A stretch of DNA of 44,159 bases, taken from NCBI RefSeq assembly GCF_001083785.1, contig NZ_LAVL01000067.1:1-44159 (forward strand). Reading direction: 5' to 3'. A program made the position numbers and the translations under genes. Origin of the DNA: Nonomuraea sp. SBT364 (GTDB lineage Bacteria; Actinomycetota; Actinomycetes; Streptosporangiales; Streptosporangiaceae). A model generated the notes under the pieces. It did not search any database, was not told where the DNA came from, and was given only the letters and a program-made list of their open reading frames with translations. The stretch's first letter is position 1. Every line of letters starts with the position of its first letter. Shown one piece after another: positions 34,441-41,815 of this stretch.

Positions 34441-35333
34441 TGGAGCCGCTCGAGCGTCTGTACCTGGACGCGCTGCTGGAGGACCCGGTGGAGCCCACGG
34501 GCACGCTGCGTCCGCAACTGCTGGCCGGGGCCAGGGCGCGGCGCCGGCCGGCCGCTCCCACCGCCCCCTGGGCCCAGCCGTACGCCGGCCGCGTGGCCGC
34601 CATGGACGCGCTGCTCGCCTCGGCCGTGGACGACGACTGGTCCCGCGTGATCGTCGAAGGCTGGACGCTCCAGGAACTCGTCGCGCACCTGGCCGCCAAG
34701 GACGGCCTGCTCGCCGCTTCCGTCGGCGCGCCCGTCCTGGGTCCCGAGCTCACCGCCACCGACTCGGCCACCCGCACCGCGCACGTGCAGGCGTACGAGA
34801 GCGCCCGCGACCCCGAACAGACCCGGAGGGACTGGCGGGCCCAGGCCGACGCGCTCTGCCGCCACCTGGCGGACCTGCCCGCCACCGTCCCCGCCACCCT
34901 CGACGGGCTGGAGGCGCCCGCCGCCGACCACGTCCTGGCCAGGATGCTGGAGACGTGGGTGCACACCGACGACGCCGCCCGCACCGCCCGCATCCGCCTG
35001 CCGCACCCGCTGCCCGGCCACATCCACCCGGTCGCCGACCTGTGCGCCAGGCTGCTGCCCTGGACGATGCTGCTGTCGGGGCTCGACGCGGCCGGTCGCA
35101 GCGTGCGGGTGACGCTCACCGGGCCCGGCGGCGGCGACTGGCACGTCGCGCTCGGCGTCGAGGACGCCGCCCCGCCGGCCGCGCCCGACGCGAGCATCAC
35201 GGCGGACGTCGTCGCGTTCTGCTTCCTGCTGGGCGGGCGCGGCGACCCGGCGAGCTTCCCCGCCGAGCTGACCGGCGACCACGCGCTGGCCCGCGACGTG
35301 CTCGCCACCGCCCCCGCCCTGTCGGGCCCCTGA
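34440..35333 (+). CDS. MDMPI-fold (mycothiol-dependent maleylpyruvate isomerase family) protein paired with ECF sigma factor
   Basis: A 297-aa protein. An N-terminal extension of about 45 residues starts EPLERLYLDALLEDPVEPTG. A DinB/MDMPI metal-binding four-helix domain follows, with the expected His-Glu-His ligands in ELVAHLAAKDGLL and ARMLETWVHTDD. The C-terminal domain (about 190-295) matches the usual MDMPI C-terminal part. The gene overlaps the sigma factor stop (TGATG), so it is coexpressed with it. An anti-sigma or redox-sensing role is plausible from this pairing, but the fold alone suggests a mycothiol-dependent enzyme. Confidence 0.85.
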   Translation: MEPLERLYLDALLEDPVEPTGTLRPQLLAGARARRRPAAPTAPWAQPYAGRVAAMDALLASAVDDDWSRVIVEGWTLQELVAHLAAKDGLLAASVGAPVLGPELTATDSATRTAHVQAYESARDPEQTRRDWRAQADALCRHLADLPATVPATLDGLEAPAADHVLARMLETWVHTDDAARTARIRLPHPLPGHIHPVADLCARLLPWTMLLSGLDAAGRSVRVTLTGPGGGDWHVALGVEDAAPPAAPDASITADVVAFCFLLGGRGDPASFPAELTGDHALARDVLATAPALSGP

Positions 35334-35374
35334 GGAAGCGCTGAAGAAGCGCTGAGGAAGCGCTGAGGGGGCGC
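35331..35374. repeat. Four tandem 11-bp repeats supplying stops in all three frames
   Basis: The unit TGAGGAAGCGC occurs at 35331-35341 (exact), 35342-35352 (one change), 35353-35363 (exact) and 35364-35374 (two changes). The first TGA ends the MDMPI-fold gene. Because 11 is not a multiple of three, the successive TGAs fall in all three plus-strand frames. Confidence 0.85.
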
Positions 35375-35384
35375 TGGCGGGCGT

Positions 35385-36728
35385 TCAGGACTCGGTGACG
35401 AGCTCCACGTCGTACGGGTCGTCGGACTCCGCCAGCACCCGCTTGGCGCCCTGCTCGGCCCGCTCGTCGCCCCGGGCGCGCAGCCCGCGCGTGGCCTCGG
35501 CGACCGTACGCAGGTCGGGGTCGTCGAGCCGCGCCGCGAGCGCCTCCCTGATCTCCGGCGTGTCGGCGTCCAGCCCGGCCAGGCCGGACGTGGCCCAGTC
35601 GCGCACCTCGCGGTCGTCGTCGCGGGTCATGCCGATGAGCAGCGCCAGCCCCTGCGCGTGATCCGGCGGCAGCACGTCGGCCAGCGCGATCGCGTCGGTC
35701 ATCGTGCGCTTGTGATCGGGGCGGCCGATGATGTCGAGCACCTGCGGCAGCGCCCTCGGGTCGCCCTGGTGGCCGAGCGCGGCCAGCACCGAGCGCAGCA
35801 CCTGCGGGTTGCCCTCGGTGGTGGTCATCTTCTGCAGCAGCGGCAGCGTCCGCTCCAGGTAGGGCTTGCCCTCGTCGGTCACGCCGAACTGGGCGATCGC
35901 GTCCACGCCGAACTCGCGCTCCCGGGCGTCCTCGCTCACGCACAGCTTCGCCAGCGCGTCGTAGGTCTCGTCGTCGGCGCGCCTGCCCAGCGTGTCGGCG
36001 ACGGCCCACCACGTCTCGGCGTCCTCGTCCACGTCGCGGTGCGCCAGCGCGCGCGCCACCAGCCGGTCGACCGGCGTGTAGACGCCTGCCGCGTCCTCCA
36101 GCAGCGTCGCGATCGCCGCGTGGCCGCGCTGCGCCTGCACCTGCTCGGTCTGCGACCCGTCGGCCGAGCGGCCCGCCACCGTCACCAGCTCGGTGCCGTC
36201 CTTGGCGAACTGCCGCGCGACCACGTACTCCCAGTCGTCCTGCCCGATCTGGTCGAGCAGCGCGCTCTCCAGGTGCACGCCCACCCAGTCGGCGGCGATG
36301 TCGAGCGGGGTGTCGCCGTCGCCGTCGAACCTCTCCGGGTCGGCGCCCGCGGCCAGCAGCTCACGCACCACGCCCAGCGCCCCGCGCCGGGCCGCCAGCG
36401 TCAGCGGCGTGTCACCGGACTCGTTGGCGGCGTCGGCGTCGGCGCCCGCCTCGATCAGCACCCGGGCCGTGTCGGAGCTGCCGTTGGCCGCCGCCCACAT
36501 CAGCGCGGTCCAGCCGCCGCTCTCCCGGCCGTCGACCTCGGCCCCGGCGGCCAGCAACGCCCCGGCGGCCTCCACCCGGTCCCAGGCGGCGGCCGCGCAC
36601 AGCGGCAGCCCGCCCTCCTCGTCCGCGCCCTCGCTGGCGACGTTGGGATCGGCGCCCTGGGCGAGCAGCTCGCCCACCGTCACGGTCTCGCCGTTCAACG
36701 CCGCCCGGTAGAGCTGTTCCTCATGCAT
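35385..36728 (-). CDS. Ankyrin-repeat plus HEAT-like repeat protein
   Basis: A 447-aa protein. Ankyrin repeats fill residues about 5-160: LLAQGADPNVASEGADEEG, GWTALMWAAANGSSDTARVLIEAGADADAANESG, TPLTLAARRGALGVVRELLAAGADPERFDGDGDTPLDIA. From about 220 on, helical HEAT-like repeats follow: VADTLGRRADDETYDALAKL, VLRSVLAALGHQGDPRALPQVLDII and VRDWATSGLAGLDADTPEIREALAARLDD. It is strongly acidic with no signal peptide or membrane helix, so it is probably a cytoplasmic protein-binding scaffold. The partner is unknown. Promoter regions for it and for the divergent DUF1707 gene share 154 bp. Confidence 0.85.
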   Translation of the reverse strand: MHEEQLYRAALNGETVTVGELLAQGADPNVASEGADEEGGLPLCAAAAWDRVEAAGALLAAGAEVDGRESGGWTALMWAAANGSSDTARVLIEAGADADAANESGDTPLTLAARRGALGVVRELLAAGADPERFDGDGDTPLDIAADWVGVHLESALLDQIGQDDWEYVVARQFAKDGTELVTVAGRSADGSQTEQVQAQRGHAAIATLLEDAAGVYTPVDRLVARALAHRDVDEDAETWWAVADTLGRRADDETYDALAKLCVSEDAREREFGVDAIAQFGVTDEGKPYLERTLPLLQKMTTTEGNPQVLRSVLAALGHQGDPRALPQVLDIIGRPDHKRTMTDAIALADVLPPDHAQGLALLIGMTRDDDREVRDWATSGLAGLDADTPEIREALAARLDDPDLRTVAEATRGLRARGDERAEQGAKRVLAESDDPYDVELVTES

Positions 36729-36882
36729 GACAGGGACCCTAGCCTGGCCCGGCCGCGCCGCGGGACCAAGCCGGGGCCCGTGTCATCAACTGATACGCGC
36801 AGGAGGGCCTGCACGGTTCGACGGATGCCGATTCCTCCTCCCGGAGGATCGCAAACCGCCGCAAACGCGATATGTTGCGAGT

Positions 36883-37545
36883 ATGACTGACCCTGGGGAG
36901 GTTCGGGCCTCCGACGCCGAGCGGGAAGCCGTCGTGGAGCTGCTGCGTGAGGCCTCCGTCGAAGGCAGGCTCACGCTGGCCGAGCTGACCGACCGCACCG
37001 AGGCCGCCTACACCGCCACCACGCACTCCGAGCTCACCCTGCTCACCCAGGACCTGCCCGCCGCCCCGGCCGCCCCGGCTCAGGTCCGGCCGCGCGAGGG
37101 CAAGAAGCGGCGCTGGTTCGTGGGCATCATGGGCGACACCAAGCGGCGCGGCACCTGGCGCATCGACCAGGAGCTCGGCGCCGTGGCCGTGATGGGCGAC
37201 GTGCTGCTCGACCTGCGCGAGGCCGAGGTGCGCACCGACCTGGTGGAGATCATGGCCGTGTCGGTGATGGGCGACGTCAAGATCATCGTCCCCGACGGGG
37301 TCAACGTGGACCTCGACGGCGTGGCCATCATGGGTGACAAGCGCGTCGACGTGCAGGAGGCCGCGCCCGGCACCAGCGCGCCGGTGATCCGGGTGCACGC
37401 CTACGCGGTGATGGGCGACGTCAAGGTGCTCGGCGACTCCCGGGCCAAGCCGCTCAAGCGCCGCTGGTCGGCCTGGCGCGAGCACTGGCGGGAGCTGCAC
37501 GGCGACGACTGGAACGAGCGCCGCCACCTCGACCGCGGCTACTGA
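36883..37545 (+). CDS. DUF1707 protein with LiaF-like C-terminal beta repeats
   Basis: A 220-aa protein. DUF1707 is at residues about 7-60: RASDAEREAVVELLREASVEGRLTLAELTDRTEAAYTA...LTLLTQDLP. The C-terminal part contains repeated MGDxK/VxR/L motifs (FVGIMGDTKRRG, VAVMGDVLLDLRE, VSVMGDVKIIVPDGVNVDLDGVAIMGDKR, YAVMGDVKVLGDS), as in LiaF-like cell-wall stress proteins, which form a beta-helix. No membrane helix is visible. ATG 36883 is six bases after TATGTT (36871-36876), suggesting a leaderless message. Role unknown. Confidence 0.88.
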   Translation: MTDPGEVRASDAEREAVVELLREASVEGRLTLAELTDRTEAAYTATTHSELTLLTQDLPAAPAAPAQVRPREGKKRRWFVGIMGDTKRRGTWRIDQELGAVAVMGDVLLDLREAEVRTDLVEIMAVSVMGDVKIIVPDGVNVDLDGVAIMGDKRVDVQEAAPGTSAPVIRVHAYAVMGDVKVLGDSRAKPLKRRWSAWREHWRELHGDDWNERRHLDRGY

Positions 37546-37549
37546 CCCC

Positions 37550-37567
37550 CGGCGCCGTACGGCGCCG
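37550..37567. terminator. Perfect palindrome, likely bidirectional terminator
   Basis: CGGCGCCGTACGGCGCCG is an 18-bp perfect palindrome four bases after the DUF1707 stop, between convergent genes. As RNA it forms a GGCGCC stem with a GTAC loop on either strand. Further GTACGGGGCCGTACGGGCC repeats follow to 37592. Confidence 0.55.
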
Positions 37568-37602
37568 CAGGTCGTACGGGGCCGTACGGGCCGCTGAGGG
37601 CC

Positions 37603-38478
37603 TTAGGAGGCCGCCGCATCGGCGGAGGTGAGCAGGGCCGCCTCGTAGCGCTCCAGCGCCACCTGGGCCAGCTCCGGCGCCGGGCCCAGCACGCCGGCGA
37701 CCACGTCGGCGCCCGCGGCCAGGGTGTCACGCCGGACCTTGTCGGCGAAGTAGCCCGGGGCCAGCAGATACGGCGCCACGGCCACCCGCGGCGCCCCCGC
37801 CCGCCTGAGCAGCGCGACCGCCTCGGCGGGCGCCGGCCCGGCGGCGGGCGGGACGGCCGCCCCGGCCCGCCCCCCCGCCCAACCGGGCGGGGCGGCCGGA
37901 CCCGCTCCGAGCTCCCAGGCGCGGGCCATCCCGGCGATGACCGCGTTGGCGCGGGCGTCGCTGGAGCCGGCCGAGACGAGCACGACCGCGGTGTCGGGGT
38001 CACCCGGGGGGACGCCCGCCTCCGCCAGGCGCCGCTCCAGGGTGGACGTCAGCAGCGGATGGGGGCCGAGCGTGGCGCCGTAGTGGACGCGCAGCCGGGG
38101 ATCGCGGGCGCGCGCCTCGTTGAGCGCCGCCGGCAGGTCGACCCGGCTGTGGTACGCCTCCGTCAGCAGCAGGGGCAGCACCACGGCCTCCGTGAGCCCG
38201 TGCAGGGCCTGGCCGAGCGACGGCGCCGAGTGGTCGAGATAGGCGCTGCGCACCGGCAGCCCGGGCCGGGCCCGCCGCACCTCCTCCAGCAGCGCCTCAA
38301 CCGTCGCGGCCGCCCGCGGATCCCGTGACCCGTGCGCCACCGCCACCAGCGGCACCCCGCCCCGCCCCGCGCCGTGCGCCGCGAGCGTCGTGTCGTGGCG
38401 GGCGGGACGTCCGCCACGGCCCGCCCCGTCTGCCAACGGGACGGGCCGGCGGCCGGGAGTTACAGGTGAATGCCGCAT
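37603..38478 (-). CDS. Sirohydrochlorin chelatase (CbiX/SirB type)
   Basis: A 291-aa type II chelatase with two CbiX-like halves. The N-terminal half has PLVAVAHGSRDPRAAATVEALLEEV (metal-binding His) and VVLPLLLTEAYHSRVDLPAAL. The second half has APYLLAPGYFADKVRR. It inserts iron into sirohydrochlorin to make siroheme, the cofactor of the sulfite reductase encoded at the head of this operon. ATG 38478 lies inside the cysH coding end (19-base overlap) with GGAAGG upstream. The first 35 residues are poorly conserved-looking and Arg/Gly-rich, so a later start is possible. An Ala/Gly/Pro-rich linker separates the halves. Confidence 0.88.
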   Translation of the reverse strand: MRHSPVTPGRRPVPLADGAGRGGRPARHDTTLAAHGAGRGGVPLVAVAHGSRDPRAAATVEALLEEVRRARPGLPVRSAYLDHSAPSLGQALHGLTEAVVLPLLLTEAYHSRVDLPAALNEARARDPRLRVHYGATLGPHPLLTSTLERRLAEAGVPPGDPDTAVVLVSAGSSDARANAVIAGMARAWELGAGPAAPPGWAGGRAGAAVPPAAGPAPAEAVALLRRAGAPRVAVAPYLLAPGYFADKVRRDTLAAGADVVAGVLGPAPELAQVALERYEAALLTSADAAAS

Positions 38479-39188
38479 TCGACCTTCCCCAGCCCCGCCC
38501 AGCGGCCGCTGCGCGGATCCTCACCCTCGGCGACCTGGCGGGTGCACGGGGCACAGCCGATCGACGGGTAGTTGTCGTAGTGCAACGGGTTGATCAGCAC
38601 CCCGTTGTCGGCCATGTAGTTGTCGACGTCCTCCTGGGTCCAGGAGGCGATCGGGTTGACCTTGACCATCTGCCGCTTGGCGTCCCACTCGACGACCTTG
38701 GTGCCGGACCGGCTGGCCGACTCGTCGCGGCGGATGCCGGAGATCCACGCCAGGTAGGGCTCCAGGGCCCGGTTGAGCGGCTCGACCTTGCGCAGGAAGC
38801 AGCACAGGTCAGGGTTGCGGCCGAACAGGCGCGGGCCGAGGTCGCGGTCCTGCTCCTGGACGGTGCGCGACGGCTTGATGTCGATCACGTTCACGTCGTA
38901 GACCTGCTGGACGGCGTCGCGGGTGCCGACCGTCTCGGCGAAGTGGTAGCCGGTGTCGATGAAGAGCACGTCCACGCCGGGCTTGACGCGGCTGACCAGG
39001 TCGATGAGCAGGGCGTCGCTCATGGAGGAGGTCAGGCAGAGGCGGTCGCCGAACGTCGCCGCGGCCCACCGGATGATCTCGCGGGCGGGCGCGTCCTCCA
39101 GGAAGACGGCGGCCGACTCGACGATGTCCTGAAGGTCGAGCGTGCCGCGCTGCCGGCTCAGCCCTACCTCGATGTCGACGAGCGTCAT
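38460..39188 (-). CDS. cysH: Adenylyl-sulfate reductase (assimilatory, [4Fe-4S]-type CysH)
   Basis: A 242-aa PAPS/APS reductase family protein that makes sulfite from activated sulfate. The nucleotide-binding part has LCLTSSMSDALLIDLV. The Cys pairs CCFLRK and CAPCTR bind a [4Fe-4S] cluster, which marks the APS-using subtype. The C-terminal ECGIHL carries the catalytic Cys. Thioredoxin reduces the enzyme. Start ATG 39188 overlaps the stop of the 47-aa zinc-ribbon gene (ATGA). No ATP sulfurylase (cysD/cysN or sat) is next to it in this window, unlike some streptomycete clusters. Confidence 0.96.
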   Translation of the reverse strand: MTLVDIEVGLSRQRGTLDLQDIVESAAVFLEDAPAREIIRWAAATFGDRLCLTSSMSDALLIDLVSRVKPGVDVLFIDTGYHFAETVGTRDAVQQVYDVNVIDIKPSRTVQEQDRDLGPRLFGRNPDLCCFLRKVEPLNRALEPYLAWISGIRRDESASRSGTKVVEWDAKRQMVKVNPIASWTQEDVDNYMADNGVLINPLHYDNYPSIGCAPCTRQVAEGEDPRSGRWAGLGKVECGIHL

Positions 39189-39328
39189 ATGTTCACCCCG
39201 ATTCCGAGAAACTTCAGCTTGAAGGCACGCGAGCAGGCGCGGCAGTACCAGCCGCCGTCGCCCTCGTAGGGTTCGAGGTCCTCGTCTGCGCAGTACGGGC
39301 AGTGGAACGGCACGGCGCGGGTGGTCAT
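39185..39328 (-). CDS. 47-aa zinc-ribbon protein of the sulfur operon
   Basis: ATG 39328 to TGA 39185, 47 residues. A CPYC pair and a CRAC pair 19 residues apart make a compact zinc ribbon (HCPYCADEDLEP, WYCRACSRAFKLKFLG). It is translationally coupled on both sides: its ATG overlaps the sulfite reductase stop and its TGA overlaps the cysH ATG (both ATGA). A similar small gene sits between sulfite reductase and cysH in other actinomycetes, so it is probably a conserved operon member. Function unknown; a partner or iron-sulfur or redox helper of CysH or sulfite reductase is possible. Confidence 0.85.
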   Translation of the reverse strand: MTTRAVPFHCPYCADEDLEPYEGDGGWYCRACSRAFKLKFLGIGVNI

Positions 39329-40998
39329 TTGAGGTCCGCCTCGTCGGCGCGCTGCACCCAGTCGGCGAACGTCTCGCCTTCCTTCTTCTGCTCGTCGAAG
39401 TGCGTCACGACCCGCTCCACGTAGTCGGGCAGGCCCTTGGCGGTGGTCTTGAGCCCGCGGACCTTGCGGCCGAAGCCGGAGCTGACGCCGAGCGAGCCGC
39501 CCAGGTGGATCTGGTAGCCCTCGACCTGGTTGCCGTCGGCGTCCATGACGAGCTGGCCCTTGAGGCCGATGTCGGCCGTCTGGATGCGCGCGCAGGAGTT
39601 GGGGCAGCCGTTGACGTTGATGGTGAGCGGCTCGTCGAACGTCGGCAGCCGCCGCTCCAGCTCGTCGATCAGCCGGGAGGCGCTGGCCTTGGTCTCGACG
39701 ATGGCCAGCTTGCAGTATTCGATGCCGGTGCACGCCATCGTCTGGCGGCGGAACGTCGACGGGTTGACCTTGAGGTCGTTGGCCTCCAGCTCGGCGACGA
39801 GCGAGTCGACCCGGTCCGGGGCGATGTCCAGAATGACCATCTTCTGCTCGACCGTGGTGCGGATCCGGTCGGAGCCGTGCCGCTCGGCGAGGTCGGCGAT
39901 CAGGCGCAGCTTGGCGCCGTCGAGGCGGCCGACCCGGGGCGCGAAGCCGACGTAGAAGTTGCCGTCGTGCTGGGGGAAGACGCCGACGTGGTCGCGCCGG
40001 TTGGCGCGGGGCAGCTCGGGGGCGGGGCCGTCGGGCAGCGGCTCCTTGACGTACTCGCTCTCCAGCACCTCGCGGAACTTCTCCGCTCCCCAGTCGTTGA
40101 CCAGGAACTTCAGCCGCGCCCTGTGCCGCAGCCGCCGGTAGCCGTAGTCGCGGAAGATCCCGATCACGCCCGCGTAGACGTCGGCCACGCGCTCGGGGGC
40201 GATGAACACGCCCAGCCGCTTGGCCAGCATCGGGTTGGTCGACAGCCCGCCGCCGACCCACAGGTCGAAGCCCTTCTCGCCCTGGTCGTTGACCACGCCG
40301 ACGAACGCCACGTCGTTGATCTCGTGCACCGTGCAGTGCGCCGTGCAGCCGCTGAGCGCCGTCTTGAACTTGCGCGGCAGGTTGGAGTAGGCGGGGTTGC
40401 CGATGAACTTCTCGTTCAGCTCGCGGATCCTGGCGCTGGCGTCGATCACCTCTTCGGCGTCGATCCCGGCGACCGGGCACCCGATGATCACGCGCGGGGT
40501 GTCGCCGCACGCCTCGGTCGTGGACAGCCCCACGGCCTCCAGCCGCTCCCAGATGTCGGGCACCGACTCGATCTCCACCCAGTGCAGCTGCACGTTCTGC
40601 CGGTCGGTGATGTCGGCGGTGCCGCGCGCGTACTCGTCGGAGATGTCGGCGATGACCCGCAGCTGCCGCACGTCGAGCTGGCCGCCGTCGATGCGCACCC
40701 GCATCATGAAGTAGCGGTCGTCGAGCTCCTCGGGGTCGAGGATCGCCGTCTTGCCGCCGTCGATGCCGGGCTTGCGCTGGGTGTAGAGGCCGTACCAGCG
40801 CATGCGGCCGCGTAGGTCGGCCGGGTCGATCGAGTCGAAGCCCCGCTTGGCGTAGATGTCGATGATCCGCTGGCGGACGTTGAGCCCGTCGTCGTTCTTC
40901 TTGCTCTCTTCGTTCTTGTTCAGCGGCTCTCGGTAACCGAGGGCCCACTGACCTTCGCCGCGCGGGCGCTTGTGGTGCCGGCTGGCAGGGGTGCTCAT
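39325..40998 (-). CDS. sir: Ferredoxin-dependent sulfite reductase (nitrite/sulfite reductase family)
   Basis: A 557-aa siroheme/[4Fe-4S] enzyme that reduces sulfite to sulfide. The cluster and siroheme ligands are in MACTGIEYCKLA and NVNGCPNSCARIQ. The substrate-binding arginines lie in the nearby DITDRQNVQLHWV and ALSGCTAHC regions. MRWYGLYTQR and STTEACGDTPR contain the Tyr and Cys that form the cross-link described in mycobacterial NirA-type sulfite reductase. ATG 40998 has AAAGGA (41010-41005) six bases upstream. It heads the operon with the zinc-ribbon protein, cysH and the chelatase. A Cys-Cys leader peptide precedes it by 101 bases. Confidence 0.95.
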   Translation of the reverse strand: MSTPASRHHKRPRGEGQWALGYREPLNKNEESKKNDDGLNVRQRIIDIYAKRGFDSIDPADLRGRMRWYGLYTQRKPGIDGGKTAILDPEELDDRYFMMRVRIDGGQLDVRQLRVIADISDEYARGTADITDRQNVQLHWVEIESVPDIWERLEAVGLSTTEACGDTPRVIIGCPVAGIDAEEVIDASARIRELNEKFIGNPAYSNLPRKFKTALSGCTAHCTVHEINDVAFVGVVNDQGEKGFDLWVGGGLSTNPMLAKRLGVFIAPERVADVYAGVIGIFRDYGYRRLRHRARLKFLVNDWGAEKFREVLESEYVKEPLPDGPAPELPRANRRDHVGVFPQHDGNFYVGFAPRVGRLDGAKLRLIADLAERHGSDRIRTTVEQKMVILDIAPDRVDSLVAELEANDLKVNPSTFRRQTMACTGIEYCKLAIVETKASASRLIDELERRLPTFDEPLTINVNGCPNSCARIQTADIGLKGQLVMDADGNQVEGYQIHLGGSLGVSSGFGRKVRGLKTTAKGLPDYVERVVTHFDEQKKEGETFADWVQRADEADLK

Positions 40999-41016
40999 TG
41001 CGCGTCCTTTGTCTTA

Positions 41017-41028
41017 TGGGCGCGCCCA
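41017..41028. promoter_or_regulatory. 12-bp palindrome in the sulfite reductase leader
   Basis: TGGGCGCGCCCA is a perfect palindrome between the leader peptide and the ribosome site (41005-41010) of the sulfite reductase gene. It could be an operator or part of the leader fold. Between the leader peptide and this point a CCTCCT (41069-41064) and an AGGAGG (41039-41034) could also pair. Confidence 0.35.
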
Positions 41029-41099
41029 GCGTTCCTCCTGCCTCGTCATCGAGTGCAGGGGAGAGGAGGTGCGACGCGCTCAGCGGAAGAAATCTGCGG

Positions 41100-41168
41100 T
41101 TACCGGGCGTCGCAACAGATGGCACTGCGGACACGCTGAAGGTCGACGTGGCGTCGACCGACGAGCAT
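41100..41168 (-). CDS. Cysteine leader peptide (attenuator) of the sulfur operon, 22 aa
   Basis: ATG 41168 to TAA 41100 encodes 22 residues ending HVDLQRVRSAICCDAR. The HxDLxRVxSAxC core and adjacent Cys-Cys near the end match the actinobacterial leader peptides found before sulfur-assimilation genes. There, ribosome stalling at Cys codons during cysteine shortage is thought to release expression of the genes behind. An in-frame ATG at 41183 would add five residues. The ribosome site is weak for both. The first true gene, sir, starts 101 bases after the stop. Confidence 0.75.
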   Translation of the reverse strand: MLVGRRHVDLQRVRSAICCDAR

Positions 41169-41259
41169 GGGGTCCGCTGGCATGCCTCGAAGATACCCCG
41201 GTGGCCATCGATGTCCAAGACCGGGTCCAGAGTCTGGACGCGTCGGGTACGTTCGCGGT

Positions 41260-41622
41260 ATGTCTCCCCTGATGACGGCCCTGCTCGTCTTCCTGGCCCT
41301 CTACGTCGCCTGGATGGTGGTGGCCAACCTGCCGCGCCGGGGCCGGTCGGCGTCGTACGGCCGGGCGGACCACACGGGCGTCGTCCTCTACTGGCGGCCG
41401 GGCTGCCGCTACTGCATGAGGCTGCGCATGGGCCTGCGGTTCACGCCGCTGGCCTACACCGAGGTCAACATCTGGCGCGACCCCGAGGCGGCGGCGTTCG
41501 TCCGCTCGGTCAACAACGGCAACGAGACCGTGCCGACCGTCACCGTGGCCGGCCGGGTGCTGGTCAACCCGTCGAGGCGGCAGCTCCTGGAGGCGGCGGC
41601 TAGCCCTGGCGCAGCCAGTTGA
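41260..41622 (+). CDS. Membrane-anchored glutaredoxin/mycoredoxin-like protein
   Basis: A 120-aa protein. The N-terminus is one membrane helix (about 5-25, LMTALLVFLALYVAWMVVANL). A glutaredoxin-fold domain follows with active site WRPGCRYCMRLRMGL (CxxC), cis-Pro motif ETVPTVTVAG and the C-terminal NPSRRQLLEA. Such actinobacterial proteins reduce mycothiol-mixed disulfides, and the anchor puts this one at the inner face of the membrane, or the outer face if inverted. ATG 41260 follows TACGTT (41248-41253) by six bases, suggesting a leaderless message. Its last 23 bp overlap the small Cys-rich gene on the minus strand. Confidence 0.88.
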   Translation: MSPLMTALLVFLALYVAWMVVANLPRRGRSASYGRADHTGVVLYWRPGCRYCMRLRMGLRFTPLAYTEVNIWRDPEAAAFVRSVNNGNETVPTVTVAGRVLVNPSRRQLLEAAASPGAAS

Positions 41623-41755
41623 CGACGGGCTCGGCGGGCTCGGCGAGCTCGGCGGGCTCGCCGGGATCGGGCTCCGGCTCCTGGTGCTGGCAGTCGCACC
41701 AGGATCCGCCCCGGCACTCATCGTGACGTCGTTCCTTGCAGCGTTCGCAGATCAC
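41600..41755 (-). CDS. 51-aa Cys-rich protein (CERC ... CDCQH), unknown function
   Basis: GTG 41755 to TAG 41600, 51 residues. The N-terminal half has ICERCKERRHDECRGGSWCDCQHQ, five Cys and two His that can hold a zinc site. The C-terminal half is a Glu/Pro repeat (EPAELAEPAEP). GATAAT lies six bases before the GTG on the minus strand, pointing to a leaderless start. An in-frame ATG at 41806 would add 17 residues. I have seen similar CDCQH small proteins in actinomycetes but know no function. It overlaps the glutaredoxin gene end by 23 bp. Confidence 0.6.
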   Translation of the reverse strand: MICERCKERRHDECRGGSWCDCQHQEPEPDPGEPAELAEPAEPVVNWLRQG

Positions 41756-41815
41756 CTCTGCATTATCAGGGTGATCCCCGATGTGGGCGGGTACGCACGG
41801 TGACATGCTGTGACC

